This document shows, one piece after another, positions 14,674-23,877 of a DNA stretch of 64,000 nt. Made by a program: the position numbers and the translations under genes. Under the pieces are notes generated by a model, which was not told the origin of the DNA, ran no database searches, and saw only the letters and a program-made list of their open reading frames with translations. Source of the stretch: Methanohalophilus mahii DSM 5219 (GTDB taxonomy: Archaea; Halobacteriota; Methanosarcinia; Methanosarcinales; Methanosarcinaceae); assembly GCF_000025865.1 (NCBI RefSeq), contig NC_014002.1:62001-126000 (forward strand). The letters run 5' to 3'. The stretch's first letter is position 1. Each line of letters opens with the position of its first letter.

Positions 14674-17355
14674 ATGAATGATACTATGATCAAAAAAATT
14701 ATTTTATACTCTGTTATTACCATTCTCCTGCTAAATACAGCACTGGCCTCAGAAAACAATCCCGAAATAACCTCTGCACCCTTAAACCCCGACTTTATTG
14801 ATTACCAATCCAGCATGCAGAAATCGGATGAAAACACAATAATGTCCTCTTCTGCCAATACGCCATCCCTCGGTCTGATACCTTCTCCTGTTGATTTGAG
14901 TCATCTGGATCACCCGGGGCCTGGCAACAATCGCTTCTCTACAGCACAATCTCTTCCCGCCTCCTATGACCTGCGTGAACAAAACCGCGTGACACCGGTA
15001 AAGAACCAGGGAGAGGCCGGTTCATGCTGGACATTTGCCACCTATGCCTCCCTTGAATCCTGTACCTATGACAAAGGTCCCTATGATTTTTCCGAGAACC
15101 ACATGAAAAATACCCTTTCAAACGAAAGCCCCACCGGTTTTGATTTTGAGGAAGGGGGTACTTTAAATATGGCCACGGCCTACCTGGCACGCTGGAGCGG
15201 GCCTGTCAATGAAACCGATGACCCATACAGTGACAATTCCAGTTACAATGATTACACAAATCCCGATAAACCCGTAGCAAAACATGTCCAGGAGGTAATT
15301 TATCTGCCTGGCAGGGAAAGTGTTTCTGGCAATGATTATCTCAAGAAGGCTGTAATGGAGCACGGAGCACTTTTTACAATTTTTAAGGTTAATCACAGTG
15401 CTTTTGCCGATAATTCTACAACCTATTACAATAATGGATCTGAATATGGCAACCGTCATGGAGTGGCTCTTATAGGCTGGAACGACTCTTTCCCAAAGGA
15501 AGAATTTGTTAATGAGCCACCCGAGGATGGAGCATTTATAGTAAAAAACAGTTGGGGCACAGAATCAGGTGATTCGGGTTATCTCTATATTTCCTACTAT
15601 GAAGAAACTTTCAATGTGCAGGAAACAGCCATCTTCTCATCCGCTGCAAATGTAACCAATTATGACAACATCTATCAGTATGATCCTTTAGGTTACATAA
15701 ATTCATATGGTTTTTCTAATTCTACAACAGCTCACGGCGCCAATGTTTTCCAGTCCTCATCTGAAGAATACCTGGAAGCGGTCAGTTTCTATACCACAGA
15801 TACAAACGCGATTTGCAACGTGAGTATATATACAAACCTCTCCTCCACGGGCCCTGTAGGGGATAATCTGGTGGCACAAACCAATGAAACCTTTGCACAT
15901 GCAGGTTATCATACGGTGCCTCTTGACATTCCTGTAAATCTGGCAGAAGGACAAAATTTTTCGGTAATCGCCAAAATATCCAATCCCAGGTTCAAATATC
16001 CTCTGGCAATCGAATATCCCATGGCCAATTATTCAAGCAGAGCCTCTGCAAACCCAAACGAGAGTTTTATGAGTCCTGATGGCTCCAACTGGATGGATGT
16101 GGGTGAATTGAATGATGTAAACATCTGTATCAAAGCCTTTACCTCTCTGCCACCCTCCACCGTATCCAATCTCACAGCAACCACTGGTCCCTCCTGGATA
16201 AACTGGACCTGGTCCAACCCCGATGATAAGGATTTCAATCATACCGAGATTTATGTCAATAACACATTGATATTCAATACTTCTGACACATACTATAACC
16301 TCACAGGACTGGTCGACGGTACGAATCATTCCATTGGCCTTAAGACCGTGGATACAGACGGTTATGTGAACAGTACCTGGATAAACAATACTTCACAAAC
16401 CCTTGATATTGCCCCTGCAACCATAACAGATCTTCACGTAACTTCTTCCACATCTGATTTCTTAGCATGGGGCTGGACCAATCCTGCAAACCACGACTTT
16501 GATCACGTCGAGATCTATCTGGACAATGTTTTTCAGGCAAATACTTCTGAATCTGTATACAGGGTCTCCGATCTGAAATCCGGCCACGCCTATAAAATAG
16601 GTCTAAAAACCGTGGATAAAGCCGGCAATATCAATAATACCACAATAAATGATATAGCCTCAACAAAAAGCAAGCCTTCAGGCAATGTGATCAAAGGTAT
16701 GACCACCAGCCTGGAGAGCCGGGAGAATATTGTATCAAAATCCTCTCAGATTCAGAAAGTGGTTGCAGATGAAAATGTGCGTTATGATTTTAAGGATGAT
16801 TCGATATCTTCAATTGAGTTTAAAGGTACTGACAATTTTGGATATGTAAAAGTATTGGTTGAAAACCTGGACGACACCTCTTCTCTTGTCGATCAGGAGC
16901 CACCTGGCAAAATTTACCGCAATTTAAACATCTGGGTGGGAGATAACCGGTTTGACGGCGAAGGCATGACAGATACTGTAATTGGTTTTAAGGTAAGCAA
17001 GGACTGGCTATCTGCAAATGACACAAATCCGGATTCGGTCGTTCTGCTCCATTATACCAATGCATGGCAGATTCTGGAAACTGTACAGACAGAGGAAGAT
17101 GCAGATTATTTCTATTTCGAGGCGCATGCAGATGGTTTTTCCCCGTTTGCCATCTCGGCCGTGGATTCAACAACAGGCACAGATGAAATTTCAAGACCTG
17201 ATGATTCCGAACAGTCCGCTTCCGGTTCTGCAGAACCTGTTACTGATAGCCTTCCTGAAAACACAACAGAGCCTGCAGAAACAACTCCTGGTCCGGGTGT
17301 GCTTGCGGGAATGGGAATAATTTGTATACTTTATGTAATGAGAAAAAGGCTGTAA
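14674..17355 (+). CDS. Secreted C1A (papain-family) peptidase with Fn3-like and PGF-pre-PGF domains
   Basis: 893 residues from ATG 14674; an upstream in-frame ATG at 14563 would precede the probable promoter. A signal peptide (IILYSVITILLLNTALA) is followed by a propeptide-like part and the C1A domain: Cys118 in GEAGSCWTF, His262 in RHGVALIGW and Asn292 in KNSWG. Next come a lectin-like domain, two fibronectin-like modules (SNLTATTGPSWINWTW, TDLHVTSSTSDFLAWGW), a PGF-pre-PGF domain and a C-terminal helix with basic end (ILYVMRKRL) after an acidic/Thr-rich linker. The tail has P-G-P-G where PGF-CTERM proteins have P-G-F. Probably a surface-bound protease; a larger paralogue lies at 18967-22569. 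Confidence 0.9.
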   Translation: MNDTMIKKIILYSVITILLLNTALASENNPEITSAPLNPDFIDYQSSMQKSDENTIMSSSANTPSLGLIPSPVDLSHLDHPGPGNNRFSTAQSLPASYDLREQNRVTPVKNQGEAGSCWTFATYASLESCTYDKGPYDFSENHMKNTLSNESPTGFDFEEGGTLNMATAYLARWSGPVNETDDPYSDNSSYNDYTNPDKPVAKHVQEVIYLPGRESVSGNDYLKKAVMEHGALFTIFKVNHSAFADNSTTYYNNGSEYGNRHGVALIGWNDSFPKEEFVNEPPEDGAFIVKNSWGTESGDSGYLYISYYEETFNVQETAIFSSAANVTNYDNIYQYDPLGYINSYGFSNSTTAHGANVFQSSSEEYLEAVSFYTTDTNAICNVSIYTNLSSTGPVGDNLVAQTNETFAHAGYHTVPLDIPVNLAEGQNFSVIAKISNPRFKYPLAIEYPMANYSSRASANPNESFMSPDGSNWMDVGELNDVNICIKAFTSLPPSTVSNLTATTGPSWINWTWSNPDDKDFNHTEIYVNNTLIFNTSDTYYNLTGLVDGTNHSIGLKTVDTDGYVNSTWINNTSQTLDIAPATITDLHVTSSTSDFLAWGWTNPANHDFDHVEIYLDNVFQANTSESVYRVSDLKSGHAYKIGLKTVDKAGNINNTTINDIASTKSKPSGNVIKGMTTSLESRENIVSKSSQIQKVVADENVRYDFKDDSISSIEFKGTDNFGYVKVLVENLDDTSSLVDQEPPGKIYRNLNIWVGDNRFDGEGMTDTVIGFKVSKDWLSANDTNPDSVVLLHYTNAWQILETVQTEEDADYFYFEAHADGFSPFAISAVDSTTGTDEISRPDDSEQSASGSAEPVTDSLPENTTEPAETTPGPGVLAGMGIICILYVMRKRL

Positions 17356-17479
17356 TGATTGCGATTGATGAGGAGGGTAAGAAAGGTAATTGTTTTGGAT
17401 GTATGTTGGAAATATCTTACGGACTGGGGCTCCTGCTCTAAAAGTTGAAATGGCATTAAAGAAAACATTGTTTTAGAGG

Positions 17480-17764
17480 TTAGAGTACGAGCAGCCGATC
17501 AAGCCATCCATAACCTTTTCCGCGAAGCATAATTTCCAGAACATACACATTGTTGTTTTCCACATGGTAAATCGCTCTGTATTCACCAATTCGTAAACGA
17601 TAAAGGTCCCTTTTACCTTTTGTACCTTTCAACTTTTTGATATCGCCTTCAACGGGCAAATTTCCAAGGACTTTCAATCCTTCAACAATTTTTTCTTTTG
17701 TATGTGGATCAAGGGAATTCAGATACTTTACGGCTTCTTTATGTATGTTTACATTATACTTCAA
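17480..17764 (-). CDS. RelE/ParE-family toxin
   Basis: 94 residues: MKYNVNIHKEAVKYLNSLDP, then EKIVEGLKVLGNLP, then KKLKGTKGKRDLYRLRIGEY and RAIYHVENNNVYVLEIMLRG. The basic K-L-K-G...L-Y-R-L-R-I-G-E-Y-R block is the active-site region of RelE-type mRNA interferases. The gene follows its antitoxin by 12 bases. A second module with an unlike antitoxin is divergently encoded at 18299-18798. The C-terminal extension GYGWLDRLLVL is not typical but short. Confidence 0.88.
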   Translation of the reverse strand: MKYNVNIHKEAVKYLNSLDPHTKEKIVEGLKVLGNLPVEGDIKKLKGTKGKRDLYRLRIGEYRAIYHVENNNVYVLEIMLRGKGYGWLDRLLVL

Positions 17765-17776
17765 ATTAGATCAACC

Positions 17777-17980
17777 TTAAATTTCGTCAATTGAAACAAA
17801 CTGATCCTTTTCTTCCAAGCGCTTGTACATCCGATCCATAAATTCCTCCCTGTCAATCGAATCCATCATGCGTGTAAGGATCTCGCTATAGGTCTCCCCT
17901 TTATGACCATAATTTTTCAGCCTGTCTCTTATTGATTTTGTTGTGGGGATAGTCGTCGCCTGGTTAAAGTGTGTACTCAT
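17777..17980 (-). CDS. Antitoxin of the RelE-type module
   Basis: 67 residues: MSTHFNQATTIPTTKSIRDR, LKNYGHKGETYSEILTRMMD, and an acidic end EEFMDRMYKRLEEKDQFVSI. The pattern T-x-x-x-R-D-x-L-K-x-x-G-x-K-G-E-T-Y-x-E-I-L is that of a widespread family of small archaeal antitoxins encoded before RelE toxins. The first gene of the minus-strand operon. Confidence 0.8.
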   Translation of the reverse strand: MSTHFNQATTIPTTKSIRDRLKNYGHKGETYSEILTRMMDSIDREEFMDRMYKRLEEKDQFVSIDEI

Positions 17981-18298
17981 GTGTCCTAACTCCTATTATT
18001 CTATCCATATTTGTTTACGCCATTTGTACTATTTATGGCTAGAATACAATTATTATAAGTAACTTATATTATTTATATTTAGTTAATTCTATCTTATAAT
18101 TGCACATAATCCAAGATGTGGTCCTATCCTATCTATTATTAAAAAATGAATTCCTCGTGTGATACCTTTTAAAAACGGTGGTCTTCTTACTCTGTCTCGA
18201 TAAAAACCAATGGTTGGATATTTATATCTATAGATCCTTATATTCATCTATAGGCAAAGGTCACAACATCTCTTCAATCGGTGCAAAGGAGAATCAAA
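17981..18298. promoter_or_regulatory. Divergent promoter region of two TA modules
   Basis: An AT-rich spacer between the two divergent antitoxin genes. A perfect palindrome TATAAGT-A-ACTTATA lies at 18054-18068 next to the TATA-like ATAAATAATATAAG of the minus-strand operon. The plus-strand gene has a strong AAAGGAG before ATG 18299. Confidence 0.5.
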
Positions 18299-18529
18299 AT
18301 GTCAACTACTATCTGTGTGGATTTACAAACAAAAGAAAAACTTAGGAGTCTAAAAAAATATCCAAAAGAATCTTTTAATTCTGTACTCGAGAGATTAACC
18401 AGAATGGCAATCGACGAGGATGAACTAAGTGATGAAGCTATTCAAAACATTGAAGAAGCTTTGGAAGACATCAAAATGGGTAGGACCTATAGTGAATATG
18501 AGGTCAAGAAAGAGCTTGGTTTGTTATGA
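18299..18529 (+). CDS. Antitoxin of a RelBE-type module
   Basis: 76 residues: MSTTICVDLQTKEKLRSLKK, YPKESFNSVLERLTRMAIDE and an acidic region with SDEAIQNIEEALEDIKMGRT. The N-terminal strand-helix pattern suits a DNA-binding antitoxin, while the C-terminal IEEALEDIKMGRTYSEYEVK is a common toxin-binding tail. The ATG at 18299 is chosen over an upstream GTG because AAAGGAG stands seven bases before it. It overlaps the toxin start (ATGA). Confidence 0.82.
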   Translation: MSTTICVDLQTKEKLRSLKKYPKESFNSVLERLTRMAIDEDELSDEAIQNIEEALEDIKMGRTYSEYEVKKELGLL

Positions 18530-18798
18530 GTTACGACGTAATCTATACAAACAAATCACTAAAACAATTGAAAAAACTATCTAAGACTGTAAGTGAGAGC
18601 GTAATCAGTTCAATCGACAAAATAAAAGACGATCCATATTGTAACATAAAAAAATTGAAGGGGATAGGGAAACAACCTCTATATTCTCACCGTGTTGGGG
18701 AATATAGAGTCATCTTGACTATCGAAAACAATAGAATGCTAATATTTATTGTAGAAGTTGGGGATCGTAAAACAATCTATCGGAAATATCAATCTTGA
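18526..18798 (+). CDS. RelE-family toxin
   Basis: 90 residues: MSYDVIYTNKSLKQLKKLSK, then ISSIDKIKDDPYCNIKKLKG, then QPLYSHRVGEYRVILTIENN and EVGDRKTIYRKY. This is the standard RelE/YafQ fold pattern (L-x-K-L, K-K-L-K-G, Y-x-x-R-V-G-x-Y-R-V, V-G-x-R-x-x-x-Y). Predicted ribosome-dependent mRNA interferase. It overlaps the antitoxin gene by four bases, so the two are translationally coupled. Confidence 0.92.
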   Translation: MSYDVIYTNKSLKQLKKLSKTVSESVISSIDKIKDDPYCNIKKLKGIGKQPLYSHRVGEYRVILTIENNRMLIFIVEVGDRKTIYRKYQS

Positions 18799-18855
18799 GA
18801 TGATTCCCTGCGGGTTCTGACAACATTCGTTTCTAATCGATAAAATCTCATAAAA

Positions 18856-19035
18856 ATATGACCAAACACAAACATTGATGGTGGAATAATCAATGGATGT
18901 GTTTAAAATTACGGTTATTACCCGGTATGCAAGTTTAGAGCAGGAAAGTATCACCCCTGCTCAATTTTATCGATTGCTTTTCTGTCTTGTTATCATTGCC
19001 ACACCTGCAATCAGTGCTACAGCAAATATGGCTGT
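18856..19035. repeat. Direct repeat B (180 bp)
   Basis: Second copy of the repeat at 14121-14300, covering the last codons of the large peptidase gene and its downstream sequence. The DUF457 start codons present in copy A are present here too but lead nowhere. Confidence 0.85.
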
Positions 19036-22000
19036 AAAGCCAGGCATCTGAGCATTTTCTTCTGGTTGTGCGGGTTTTTCTTTGTCAGAGGGTTGTTCAT
19101 TTATTTCTTCAACTTCAGCAACAGGTTCTCCGGCAATGTTTCTGTACTCATCCCCGACAATGGAGAATATGGAAAAGCCGGCTGTTTCTGCAGTGAAATA
19201 AATATTTTCGTCATCTTCATCCACCTGATCACCTGGCAATTCCTCCCATTCTCCTTCATTATAATGCGCCAGACGGATCGTGGCTATGTCAATATTGTTT
19301 TCTTCGATCCAGTCCCTGCTGACACTAAATTCGATGGTTATATTATCTGAAAGAGGATTTTGACTGCCTGTGGCAATCTCCATTGTCCTGTAGGCCTTGC
19401 CTGCAGGTGCATCAATATCTGCGGGCAGTTCGTGCAGGAGACTGACCGTAGTCATGACATAGCCTTGATTTTGCTGCGTATTAAAAGCAATCCCGGTCAC
19501 AGGTGTTTGGTTGGCGGCAAATGTATAGCGTACTTGGGCATCGCGGCCTACGATCTGGGTGTCCGTGTCCCGGGAGATTATGTTTGAGGAGGAGACTGTG
19601 GAGGTCGGGGTCTGGATGCGCACATTATTGTCGCGGGAGGTTTGGGTTTCGGCCGGTTCTTGAGGTTTTTCTGCATTTCCTGTCAGGGGCAGATAATCCG
19701 TATTATTGCCATCCTCGGTGAGATTGTACGGTTGACAGAAGCCATTTCCTGTGGAATTTTCAACCTGGCTACAGCCTGTGCCATCGGGATTTGCCCAGAA
19801 ATTGCCTCCAAGATAGGATTCATTTATGATATTTCTGCCAGCGGTCTGTGTTATGTTCCATCTATTGGAAGATCCTGCCAGAATATGGATATTATTGCTG
19901 TTGTTGAAATAATTGTTATAGATCAAGTTATCGCCGGATTCAGTAAGATATATCCCAATTTTCCTACTGTCATTTATGGTGGAATTGGACAGGATGTTGT
20001 CCCGGGATCTGTCCAGATATATACCATAATGGTTTTGGACAGAGGTGTAATTTCGGATGCGGGTATCGGTGGTATTATACAGATATATCCCGTGTTTCTG
20101 GCCTCTGCTTTCAAAATCCTTTATAGTAATATTGGTGCAATCAACCAGATGTACAAGGGCTGCATTCGAATCAGAATCTATTACAGTATCGGATTTGCCA
20201 ACAAGACTGTAGATGGGTTTGCCATTCACGGTGTTACTGGTATCGACATAATTTGGGTTTGAATCCATACCAAACGTGTAGAATGAATTATCATTGATGG
20301 AATTATTTGCCAGATAGTTATCAACTGAATTTGATAACTGGAGGCCTGCCCTGTTTTTTTCGAAGGTACAATTGACGATTTGGTTGTTATTAGATGTATC
20401 AAGTACCATACCAAGACCGTTATCAGTAAAAGTGCAGTTGATTATGTTGCAATTATTTGCATAAAGAGTAAAAAAACCATAAAAACCGCCTGTAACCTCA
20501 ACATCCTGCAATGTAATATTATCTGCCCATATAAAGACTGCATTATTGTACACACTTTGCATCTCAAGATAGGAATGTGGTGACGTTATCCTGACGTCTT
20601 GCGGATTGCCTGTGGACGATCTGACAGTGAGATTATCCTTCCTGAAACTGACCCTCTCTGTATAATTGCCCGGTTCAATAATTATGGTATCTCCCTGTGA
20701 GGCTGCATCTACGGCTCCCTGGATCGTTTTGAAGTCCGCTCCCCCGCTGCTGTTGACGTAGATGGTGGAGTTGAGTACATGGATGAAAGTATCCCTGACA
20801 GTAATATTATTTCCAAATTCGTTTGATGTATTAAGAGAGACATTGTAGATCCCCGGACTTGTGTAGGAATATATTGGATTTTGCTGTGTTGATGTATTAT
20901 CATCCCCGAAATCCCATTTCCAGGAGTCGGGAGAATAGAGGCTCGCGTCATGGAATTGGACTGACTGGTTTACATGGACGTATCGCTTGTCAGCAACAAA
21001 ATCGGTTTCGGGTTGCCTGGATTCTGTGGTGAAAGCCTTGATGCAGACATTAATATCCGAAGCCGAGACGTCCGTCCAGTTGCTGCCATTGGAACTTAAG
21101 TAACTCTGGCCAGGCTCGGCATCGGCATTGTTGCTATATCTGTCTATGGCTTTTTCTATTGCAACAGGATAGGTGTATTCAGGCGTGGTGAATTTGATTA
21201 CGATGGAAAAATTCTGACCGCCACGCAGGGATACATTGTGGTCAAGATCTATGGTGTGATAGCCTGGCAGGGCAATACTACCATTCTTTACGGATACAGC
21301 AGACGAAGTATTGACAGGACCGTTATCAGGATCGAGATAAACTGAGATGTTGTAATAGGAGTTGGAGTCGACGGTATAGAAACTCACAGCCTCAAGTGTC
21401 TGGTTGGTTGTGGCAGTAAAGACATTTGCACCCAGGGCTGTGGTATTGTTGTACCCTGCATTTGAGCACCAGCCAAGGAAATCATACTGGTAGATCTGAT
21501 CATAATTGCTGACATTTTCTGCCGTTATAACAGTATTTGTGGTGTACGGGCTGTGTTCACTTCCGTTAATTTCACCATTATTGCCTATCGACGTATCATA
21601 ATAAGAGACGTAATAGTACCCATCATCTGCCCACTGATCCCCCCAGGAATTTTTGATGATGTAGGCACCGTCTGCAGGTGCAGCAGGGCTGAATTTTGTC
21701 CTGTTGAAATCGTCATCCCAGCCTGCCAGGGTTACCCCATGGGTCATCATTTTGTCTTCGTCATAGCAGTAATAGGTATTGTTCTCTGCATTGAAGTAGG
21801 CTGACTGATTATCATGGATGGCTACTGAAATTGCGCCATAATCCATTATCATCTGTTTGAAAAGATTATTTGTATGATTAATTTCGGGGAAAATAAATGC
21901 ATCCTGTACATGTTTTGCCACAACTGTATCAGCAGAAGATACAGGGGATAGTGAGTCGTAAGGGTCATCCGACTCAGTTACGGGGCCACTCCATCCTGCA

Positions 22001-22569
22001 AGGTATGCCAGTGTCATCAGCATATATCCCCCATCAGCATGTCCGTTGCGATCAAAACCGTGCGTGTAGGAGGATAAGAGCGTGTTTTTCACGTGTTGTT
22101 CGGAAAAGTCCCATTCTTCTGATTCCGTGTGCATCAGGTAGGATTCGAGAGGGCCATACGTTCCAAATACCCAGCAACTTCCTGCAAGCGCCTGGTCGCG
22201 TACCGGGGTAACACCATTTTCCTCTCGCAGATCATAGCGGGACGGATATGAGGACAATATGCCGTATCCGTTGGTTTTCGTGTTTACAGGAGAAAGATAC
22301 GAAAAGTCTATGGGAGAGGGTACAAGACCCGGGGGATGGAGGGAGGATTCTATAGATCTGTCTTGTTCTAATATGCTTTTTAACCCGTCTTCAGATGGAG
22401 ATATTGTATTTACAGAAACATGGTTTCTGTTCTGCTCCATCTCTTCTTGATACTGGACAAAATCAGGGTTTAAGGGTGCTATCTGGGGATCGAGCGTGTC
22501 ATTGTCCGCATGGGCGGGGATTGCGGCCAGAAATAGAATCAGGATTATCAGGAGTATTGGTTTTTGCAT
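18967..22569 (-). CDS. Secreted C1A peptidase with PKD, beta-helix and PGF-CTERM
   Basis: 1,200 residues. Signal peptide (LLIILILFLAAIPAHA); C1A domain with Cys132 in LAGSCWVF, His in MTHGVTLAGW and Asn in IKNSWGDQW; lectin-like domain; PKD domain around residues 520-600 (SWKWDFGDDNTST); a NosD-like right-handed beta-helix around 610-960 with repeats such as NNCNIINCTFTDNG; a PGF-pre-PGF domain; and PGFTAIFAVALIAGVAMI plus a basic end, a canonical PGF-CTERM sorting tail cut by an archaeosortase. It should be lipid-anchored at the cell surface. Beta-helices of this type often bind or process polysaccharide. Paralogue of the gene at 14674. Confidence 0.93.
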   Translation of the reverse strand: MQKPILLIILILFLAAIPAHADNDTLDPQIAPLNPDFVQYQEEMEQNRNHVSVNTISPSEDGLKSILEQDRSIESSLHPPGLVPSPIDFSYLSPVNTKTNGYGILSSYPSRYDLREENGVTPVRDQALAGSCWVFGTYGPLESYLMHTESEEWDFSEQHVKNTLLSSYTHGFDRNGHADGGYMLMTLAYLAGWSGPVTESDDPYDSLSPVSSADTVVAKHVQDAFIFPEINHTNNLFKQMIMDYGAISVAIHDNQSAYFNAENNTYYCYDEDKMMTHGVTLAGWDDDFNRTKFSPAAPADGAYIIKNSWGDQWADDGYYYVSYYDTSIGNNGEINGSEHSPYTTNTVITAENVSNYDQIYQYDFLGWCSNAGYNNTTALGANVFTATTNQTLEAVSFYTVDSNSYYNISVYLDPDNGPVNTSSAVSVKNGSIALPGYHTIDLDHNVSLRGGQNFSIVIKFTTPEYTYPVAIEKAIDRYSNNADAEPGQSYLSSNGSNWTDVSASDINVCIKAFTTESRQPETDFVADKRYVHVNQSVQFHDASLYSPDSWKWDFGDDNTSTQQNPIYSYTSPGIYNVSLNTSNEFGNNITVRDTFIHVLNSTIYVNSSGGADFKTIQGAVDAASQGDTIIIEPGNYTERVSFRKDNLTVRSSTGNPQDVRITSPHSYLEMQSVYNNAVFIWADNITLQDVEVTGGFYGFFTLYANNCNIINCTFTDNGLGMVLDTSNNNQIVNCTFEKNRAGLQLSNSVDNYLANNSINDNSFYTFGMDSNPNYVDTSNTVNGKPIYSLVGKSDTVIDSDSNAALVHLVDCTNITIKDFESRGQKHGIYLYNTTDTRIRNYTSVQNHYGIYLDRSRDNILSNSTINDSRKIGIYLTESGDNLIYNNYFNNSNNIHILAGSSNRWNITQTAGRNIINESYLGGNFWANPDGTGCSQVENSTGNGFCQPYNLTEDGNNTDYLPLTGNAEKPQEPAETQTSRDNNVRIQTPTSTVSSSNIISRDTDTQIVGRDAQVRYTFAANQTPVTGIAFNTQQNQGYVMTTVSLLHELPADIDAPAGKAYRTMEIATGSQNPLSDNITIEFSVSRDWIEENNIDIATIRLAHYNEGEWEELPGDQVDEDDENIYFTAETAGFSIFSIVGDEYRNIAGEPVAEVEEINEQPSDKEKPAQPEENAQMPGFTAIFAVALIAGVAMITRQKSNR

Positions 22570-22801
22570 GTTGTGTCTTCTATACAGTTCACTCTGTTAA
22601 TATATAATTGTATTAGAGATTATGGTTTGTGGGGAGAAGGAGGACGGTGGATATTTTGTTTAGTTTTGCAGGCAGGTGATCTCTGGAAGTTGCTGAGAAC
22701 CACCCAATTATTCCAAACATTATTTATACTGCAAAATAATATCAACCTTCAAATATTTAATTAGTTTCATCCGTCTTATTATTCCCTGAAGGAAGTGTAA
22801 A
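22570..22801. other. Divergent promoter region before the glycan locus
   Basis: Separates the large peptidase from the first sugar gene. GGAAGTG stands before ATG 22802, and AT-rich sequence with TATTTATACTG near 22722 may serve as promoter. No gene is seen. Confidence 0.4.
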
Positions 22802-23749
22802 ATGGCACAAAAAGATATACAGAAAATACTGGTAACAGGCGGTGCGGGGTTTATCGGCAGTCACTTGGTAGACCGTTTGGTGACTGATGGTTATGAAGTC
22901 ACTGTTTTTGATAATCTGAGTTCAGGGAATAAAAAATACATAGAATCAAATCTGGACAAATCAGATTTCACCTTTCTGGAAGGCGACCTGCTTGATGAGC
23001 CGGCGCTCAACAAAGCCTGCAATGGCATGGATATGGTTTACCATGTTGCTGCAAACCCGGATGTCCGGTTGGGTGCGGAAAATACAAAGGTGCATTTTGA
23101 CCAGAACATCCGGGCCACCTACAATTTGCTGGAGGCCATGCGCAAAAACGAGGTGAACAATCTTGCCTTCACATCAACCTCAACAGTCTACGGTGAAGCC
23201 ACAGTAATGCCGACCCCTGAAGACTACGGCCCACTTGTGCCGATTTCCCTCTACGGTGCCTCCAAACTGGCATGTGAGGCCCTGATTACGTCTTATTCCC
23301 ATACTTTTGACATGAATTGCTGGCTATTCCGCTTTGCCAATATCATAGGAAGCCGCAGTAACCACGGGATTATCTTTGATTTTATCAACAAACTTCGCGC
23401 CAATCCTCAATCTTTGGAGATTCTGGGAGACGGTAAGCAATCCAAATCCTATCTTCATGTTTCAGAATGTGTCAATGCCATCCTCTTTGCCGTGGAGGAT
23501 TCCAGAGATACAGTGAATATTTTCAATATCGGCTCAGAGGACACCATCAGTGCCACCAGGATCGGTGAAATTGTGGCTGAAGAAATGGGTCTGCAGGACG
23601 TTGAATTCACCTACACCGGTGGTTCACGTGGCTGGAAAGGTGATGTACCGAAAATGCAGCTTGGAGTGGATAAACTTATAAATCTGGGTTGGAAGCCAGA
23701 AATAGATTCAGGGGGAAGTGTAAGGCAAACGGTGCGAGAATTACTTTGA
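22802..23749 (+). CDS. NAD-dependent sugar epimerase/dehydratase (UDP-glucose 4-epimerase-like)
   Basis: 315 residues, extended short-chain dehydrogenase. The Rossmann motif GGAGFIGSH lies at residues 13-21, the catalytic Ser/Thr stretch is TSTSTVYGE and the Tyr-Lys pair is in LYGASK. Length and the C-terminal part (YTGGSRGWKGDVPKM) agree with archaeal UDP-glucose/galactose 4-epimerase-like proteins that provide sugar donors for surface glycans. The exact substrate is not readable. It opens the glycan locus and precedes manC by about 130 bases. Confidence 0.9.
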   Translation: MAQKDIQKILVTGGAGFIGSHLVDRLVTDGYEVTVFDNLSSGNKKYIESNLDKSDFTFLEGDLLDEPALNKACNGMDMVYHVAANPDVRLGAENTKVHFDQNIRATYNLLEAMRKNEVNNLAFTSTSTVYGEATVMPTPEDYGPLVPISLYGASKLACEALITSYSHTFDMNCWLFRFANIIGSRSNHGIIFDFINKLRANPQSLEILGDGKQSKSYLHVSECVNAILFAVEDSRDTVNIFNIGSEDTISATRIGEIVAEEMGLQDVEFTYTGGSRGWKGDVPKMQLGVDKLINLGWKPEIDSGGSVRQTVRELL

Positions 23750-23877
23750 ATGATTTGTCTCGATGCATAATATCAATGTTTATGTGTATAACATTTGCAA
23801 ATGATTCTTATTATATAACAAAAGATAGGGAACTATCCCTATCCCCTATTTCCCATCCAATAGTTTTGGTGAACAAC

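Noticed and set aside
19642-20262. A 206-codon plus-strand frame inside the large peptidase gene.
   Set aside because: It is antisense to the beta-helix repeats, whose codon bias keeps the opposite frame open. It has no ribosome binding site and no recognisable domain.
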